A DNA stretch of 64,000 nucleotides from Streptomyces katrae. GTDB taxonomy: Bacteria > Actinomycetota > Actinomycetes > Streptomycetales > Streptomycetaceae. Below, in pieces: positions 60,883-64,000 of the stretch. Numbering within the stretch: the stretch's first letter is position 1; the number at the start of each line of letters is the position of its first letter. Location: positions 4,253,560-4,317,559 of the forward strand of contig NZ_CP020042.1 in the NCBI RefSeq assembly GCF_002028425.1, written 5' to 3'. Position numbers and translations under genes: made by a program. The notes under the pieces were generated by a model. It was not told the DNA's origin and searched no databases. It saw only the letters and a list, made by a program, of their open reading frames with translations.

Positions 60883-61833
60883 TCAGGCCACGCGGCGGAC
60901 CGCGTACTCCTCGATCTCCCGCATCGGCGGCCGTTCCTCCGTGTCCACGGGGTAGGTGCGCGGAACGAACCCGTCCGGCCCCCTCTCGAACTGGATGAGC
61001 TCCGGACGCACGAGGTGCCCGCGCGAGAGCCGCAGCTGCGCGGTGCGGTAGATCGCCGCGGCCATCCGGCCCAGTGCCTGCCCGCTCTGGTGCTTGTGCA
61101 GCCGGACCCCGACGTCCACCTGGGCCATCGCGTCCAGTCCGACGGTGTGCAGCGCGTCGACGAGCAGGCCGAGCTCGACGCCGTAGCCGACGGGGAAGGG
61201 GAGACGTTCCAGCAGGGAGCGGCGTACGGCGTACTCGCCGCCCAGGGGCTGGACGAAGCCGGCCAGCTGCGGCCAGTGGAGGTTCAGGAGCGGGCGTGCC
61301 ACCAGCTCGGTCACCCGGCCGCCCTGGCCGGGAGCGTCCCCGAGGGGGCGGTCGTACATCGCCTTGACGAACTGCACCTGCGGGTCGGTGAGCAGCGGGC
61401 CGACGATGCCGGAGACGAAGGCGGACGAGAAGTCGCGCAGGTCGGCGTCGACGAAGCAGACGATCTCGCCGGTGGTGGCCAGCAGCGAGCGCCACAGCAC
61501 CTCGCCCTTGCCGCGCACGGCGGGCAGGCGCGGCAGGATCTCGTCCCGGTGCACCACCCGGGCGCCGGCCTTGGCCGCGATCTCGGCGGTCCGGTCGGCC
61601 GACCCGGAGTCGACCACGACCAGCTCGTCCACCAGCGGCACCGGCAGGCCCTCGATCAGGTCGCGCCGGATCACCTCGACGATCTCCCCGACCGTGGCCT
61701 CCTCGTCGAGGGCCGGCAGCACCACGCTCACGGTGGTCCCGGCCGCCCGTTTGCGCTCGAGGAGCTGGTCGAGCGGTCGGTCGGCGGCGGACCAGGAGCG
61801 GTCGGCCAGCCAGCGCTCCACCTCATCCAGCAC
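60883..61833 (-). CDS. gpgS: Glucosyl-3-phosphoglycerate synthase (GT2/GT81)
   Basis: The protein transfers glucose from a nucleotide sugar to 3-phosphoglycerate, the first step of glucosylglycerate synthesis. I chose GTG 61833 (MLDEVERWLADRSW; GGGAG about nine bases upstream), giving 316 residues; the longer reading upstream has no conserved sequence. Motifs are SVVLPALDEEATVGEIV, VVDSGSADRTAEIA, the metal-binding DADLRDF and GQGGRVTELVARPLLNLHWP. It follows otsA upstream, so trehalose and glucosylglycerate solute genes sit together. Confidence 0.88.
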   Translation of the reverse strand: MLDEVERWLADRSWSAADRPLDQLLERKRAAGTTVSVVLPALDEEATVGEIVEVIRRDLIEGLPVPLVDELVVVDSGSADRTAEIAAKAGARVVHRDEILPRLPAVRGKGEVLWRSLLATTGEIVCFVDADLRDFSSAFVSGIVGPLLTDPQVQFVKAMYDRPLGDAPGQGGRVTELVARPLLNLHWPQLAGFVQPLGGEYAVRRSLLERLPFPVGYGVELGLLVDALHTVGLDAMAQVDVGVRLHKHQSGQALGRMAAAIYRTAQLRLSRGHLVRPELIQFERGPDGFVPRTYPVDTEERPPMREIEEYAVRRVA

Positions 61834-62038
61834 TCTCAGCACTCCCTGGCTACTCGGAGGCGGCATCAGACCCGGCGGTTTTCGGCCGAATCGTGATCCA
61901 TCTCGCGGTTCGGACGGCTGTCTCAACCCACCGCCCCTTCGGTTACAGTCTTGAACAACGCGAAGGTCCACCGCATGCCGGGGGCCTCGCGACAAACGCA
62001 CCGGCGCGCCTGAGAGCGCGTGTGCCGGTGCCATACCG

Positions 62039-62173
62039 CTCATCCAGAGGGGCAGAGGGACACGGCCCGTTGAAGCCCCGGCAACCCTCCAGTCGGTTCT
62101 CGCTCGCGCGGGGCCCCGGCTAGGGAAGGTGCCAATTCCGTCTCATGGCGAAGTGCGCCATGGGGAAGATGAG
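62039..62173 (+). ncRNA. SAM riboswitch in the thrC leader
   Basis: The core of the S-box/SAM-I or the related SAM-IV class is present. P1 is CTCATC with GATGAG, the first conserved block is CAGAGGGGCAGAGGGAC, followed by GAAGCCCCGGCAACC and, after a variable stem, GGTGCCAATTCC. A P4 hairpin CATGGCG/CGCCATG and GGGAAGATGAG follow. The 3' strand of P1 runs into GAGGAGAAAGG, the ribosome site of thrC, so SAM binding probably hides or frees it. The class (I or IV) cannot be settled by eye. Confidence 0.93.
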
Positions 62174-62192
62174 GAGAAAGGGCCTCGCCATC

Positions 62193-63494
62193 ATGGCTGC
62201 ACAGACTGCCGCTACCTCTGCCGCTCCCGGCTCCCACTCTGCCGGGTCCGTCGATCTGGGCCCCGCCACCGGTCTTTCCTGTCGTGAGTGCGGCACCCGT
62301 TTCGAGCTCGGCCCCATTTTCGCCTGCGTCGAGTGCTTCGGTCCGCTGGAGGTGGCCTACGAGCTGCCCGCCGGTGACCCGGAGGCCCTGCGCGCGGCGA
62401 TCGAGGCCGGCCCGAACAACATCTGGCGGTACGCGCCGCTGCTGCCCGTCCCCGCGGACGTGGCCTCCAAGCCGAGCCTGAACCCGGGCTTCACCAAGCT
62501 CGTGGACGCGCAGAACCTGGCCAAGGAGCTGGGCGTCACCGGCAAGCTCTACGTCAAGGACGACTCCGGCAACCCGACGCACTCCTTCAAGGACCGCGTC
62601 GTCGCCATCGCCGTCGAGGCCGCCCGCGCCTTCGGCTACACCACCCTCTCCTGCTCCTCCACGGGCAACCTGGCCGGCGCCGTCGGCGCCGCGGCCGCCC
62701 GCGCCGGCTTCCGCTCCTGCGTGTTCATCCCGCACGACCTGGAGCAGGGCAAGGTCGTCATGGCCGGTGTCTACGGTGGCGACCTGGTCGGCATCGAGGG
62801 CAACTACGACGACGTGAACCGCTTCTGCTCCGAGCTCATCGGTGACCCGCTGGGCGAGGGCTGGGGCTTCGTCAACGTCAACCTGCGCCCCTACTACGGC
62901 GAGGGCTCCAAGACCCTGGCGTACGAGATCTGCGAGCAGCTCGGCTGGCAGCTGCCCGACCAGATCGTCATCCCGATCGCGTCCGGCTCGCAGCTGACGA
63001 AGATCGACAAGGGGCTGCAGGAACTGGTCAAGCTCGGGCTGGTCGAGGACAAGCCGTACAAGATCTTCGGCGCCCAGGCAGAGGGCTGCTCGCCGGTGTC
63101 CACGGCCTTCAAGGCCGGCCACGACGTGGTGCGCCCGCAGAAGCCGAACACGATCGCCAAGTCCCTGGCCATCGGCAACCCGGCGGACGGCCCGTACGTG
63201 CTCGACATCGCGCGCCGCACCGGCGGCTTCGTCGAGGACGTCAACGACGAGCAGGTCGTCGAGGCGATCCGGATCCTGGCGCAGACCGAGGGCATCTTCG
63301 CCGAGACCGCGGGCGGCGTGACCGTCGGCGTGACGAAGAAGCTCATCGAGAACGGGGTCCTCGACCCCTCGCTGACCACCGTGGTCCTCAACACCGGTGA
63401 CGGCCTCAAGACCCTGGAGGCGGTGTCCGGCAGCGGCCAGACCGCCACCATCCGCCCGAGCCTGGACGCGTTCCGCGCCGCCGGCCTGGCCTGA
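62193..63494 (+). CDS. thrC: Threonine synthase
   Basis: This PLP enzyme converts O-phosphohomoserine to threonine. The 433-residue protein starts at ATG 62193 (MAAQTAATSAAPG). A zinc-ribbon-like pair (LSCRECGTRFELGPIFACVE) precedes the fold-type II domain, with the PLP lysine in THSFKDRVV and the glycine loop in CSSTGNLAGAVGAAAA. The upstream reading from 62145 would start inside the riboswitch and is rejected. The gene is followed 36 bp later by a CysO/MoaD-like gene, as in other actinobacteria. Confidence 0.95.
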   Translation: MAAQTAATSAAPGSHSAGSVDLGPATGLSCRECGTRFELGPIFACVECFGPLEVAYELPAGDPEALRAAIEAGPNNIWRYAPLLPVPADVASKPSLNPGFTKLVDAQNLAKELGVTGKLYVKDDSGNPTHSFKDRVVAIAVEAARAFGYTTLSCSSTGNLAGAVGAAAARAGFRSCVFIPHDLEQGKVVMAGVYGGDLVGIEGNYDDVNRFCSELIGDPLGEGWGFVNVNLRPYYGEGSKTLAYEICEQLGWQLPDQIVIPIASGSQLTKIDKGLQELVKLGLVEDKPYKIFGAQAEGCSPVSTAFKAGHDVVRPQKPNTIAKSLAIGNPADGPYVLDIARRTGGFVEDVNDEQVVEAIRILAQTEGIFAETAGGVTVGVTKKLIENGVLDPSLTTVVLNTGDGLKTLEAVSGSGQTATIRPSLDAFRAAGLA

Positions 63495-63530
63495 CCCTTC
63501 CCTCGCACTACACGGAAAGGCGGTAGCGCC

Positions 63531-63809
63531 ATGAGCGTCAACGTCCGCATCCCCACCATCCTGCGCACCTACACCGGTGGCGCCGCCGAGGTCCCGGCCG
63601 AGGGCGCGACCCTGGCCGAGGTGATCGACTCCCTGGAGGCGAACCACCCGGGCATCGCCGCGCGCGTCCTGGACGACCAGGGCAAGCTGCGCCGCTTCGT
63701 GAACGTGTACGTCAACGACGACGACGTGCGCTTCGAGGGCGGCCTGCAGACGGCGACGCCGGACGGCGCCGGCGTGTCGATCATCCCGGCCGTCGCGGGC
63801 GGCTGCTGA
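63531..63809 (+). CDS. MoaD/ThiS-family sulfur carrier, CysO-like, ending Gly-Gly-Cys
   Basis: The 92-residue ubiquitin-like protein (VNVRIPTILRTYTGGAAEVP, FVNVYVNDDDVRFEGGL, IIPAVAGGC) closely resembles mycobacterial CysO, which carries sulfur as a C-terminal thiocarboxylate for cysteine synthesis by CysM. Carriers normally end in Gly-Gly. Here a Cys follows, so a JAMM-type protease (Mec-like) would have to cut it before activation. ATG 63531 has GGAAAGG upstream. A strong terminator follows. Confidence 0.9.
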   Translation: MSVNVRIPTILRTYTGGAAEVPAEGATLAEVIDSLEANHPGIAARVLDDQGKLRRFVNVYVNDDDVRFEGGLQTATPDGAGVSIIPAVAGGC

Positions 63810-63831
63810 GCCGTCTGACGCCCCACGGAAT

Positions 63832-63872
63832 CAGAATTGCCCCCTCCGCTAAAAGCGGAGGGGGCAATTCTG
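63832..63872 (+). terminator. Strong intrinsic terminator
   Basis: A perfect 19-bp stem with a 3-base AAA loop (CAGAATTGCCCCCTCCGCT and complement) follows the sulfur carrier gene by 22 bases. Confidence 0.93.
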
Positions 63873-64000
63873 CTTGATTGGGCGCGGTAGAGTTGGGGAA
63901 GTCCCCTCCGTTGTTCTTGCCCGCCGCATATGAGCGGGCCGCGAGAGGGTTGACATTGAGTCAACATGCGCGTGCCTTTTGGGGCATTGGTGCGGCTTGT

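Noticed and set aside
62145..62193. Earlier start for thrC (MAKCAMGKMRRKG)
   Set aside because: These codons lie in the P4 hairpin and P1 strand of the SAM riboswitch.
63949..63965. GTTGACATTGAGTCAAC near the right edge as a promoter or operator
   Set aside because: It contains a TTGACA and is palindromic, but the gene it would serve lies beyond the window, so it cannot be judged.

Overview
This window is a piece of a Streptomyces chromosome. It has very high GC, GC-rich third codon positions, frequent GTG and TTG starts, rare TTA codons, mycothiol and CarD genes, PhoR-PhoP, MsiK, a DasR-type nagKA locus, CdgB and SenS-SenR-HbpS. From memory, the core gene order follows the S. coelicolor SCO42xx region; I could not check this by search. 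About 70 genes, one tRNA, one riboswitch and several repeat structures can be supported.

Layout. Positions 1-1021 hold the end of an ECF41-type sigma factor gene facing a DoxX-like gene. Positions 1.1-5.6 kb are an accessory patch: a broken TniQ-type gene, a membrane protein, a secreted protein with a 41-residue zinc-finger peptide behind it, and a membrane protein with a TTA codon. From 5.6 to 15.4 kb the genes are an XRE regulator, an HbhA-like protein, DUF2516, a receiver-PP2C phosphatase, an NlpC/P60 hydrolase, a methyltransferase, mshA, a YbjN protein, an MFS transporter and gpmA. Between 15.4 and 18.4 kb lies what I read as a decayed integrative element in the 3' end of gpmA: a repeated gpmA tail at both ends, an integrase start fragment, a lower-GC seven-bladed beta-propeller gene and GntR fragments. 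From 18.5 to 22.8 kb are small Streptomyces-type genes and a TTA-containing XRE/DUF5753 regulator.

From 22.9 to 33.6 kb comes phosphate control (phoU, divergent phoR-phoP), a lipoprotein, carD, ispD-ispF, cysS, rlmB and a DoxX-family protein. From 33.7 to 41.3 kb are a TPR protein, a nucleotidyltransferase, msiK with a DasR-type site, tRNA-Thr, two oxidoreductases, a pentapeptide-repeat protein and small genes. From 41.4 to 50.6 kb are senR-senS facing hbpS, an M1 peptidase lipoprotein, terD, arfB, a flavin reductase, cdgB with a BldD-type box and a carbohydrate-binding membrane protein. From 50.7 to 55.4 kb is amino-sugar metabolism: a PfkB kinase, nagA, nagK and a divergent sugar-binding lipoprotein, with two DasR-type sites between. 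From 56.0 to 61.8 kb is trehalose and glucosylglycerate synthesis (otsB, otsA, a GpgS-type transferase). The window ends with a SAM riboswitch, thrC and a CysO/MoaD-like sulfur carrier ending in Gly-Gly-Cys.

The most unusual structure lies between the convergent otsB and otsA genes (56863-59276). Two arms of about 430 bp form an imperfect inverted repeat. Inside each arm is a tandem array with a period of 102-103 bp, four units on the left and three inverted units on the right. Together they enclose one membrane-anchored protein gene. The second is the gpmA integration scar. Third is a palindromic repeat inserted in frame in nagK, with a second copy 1.7 kb away.
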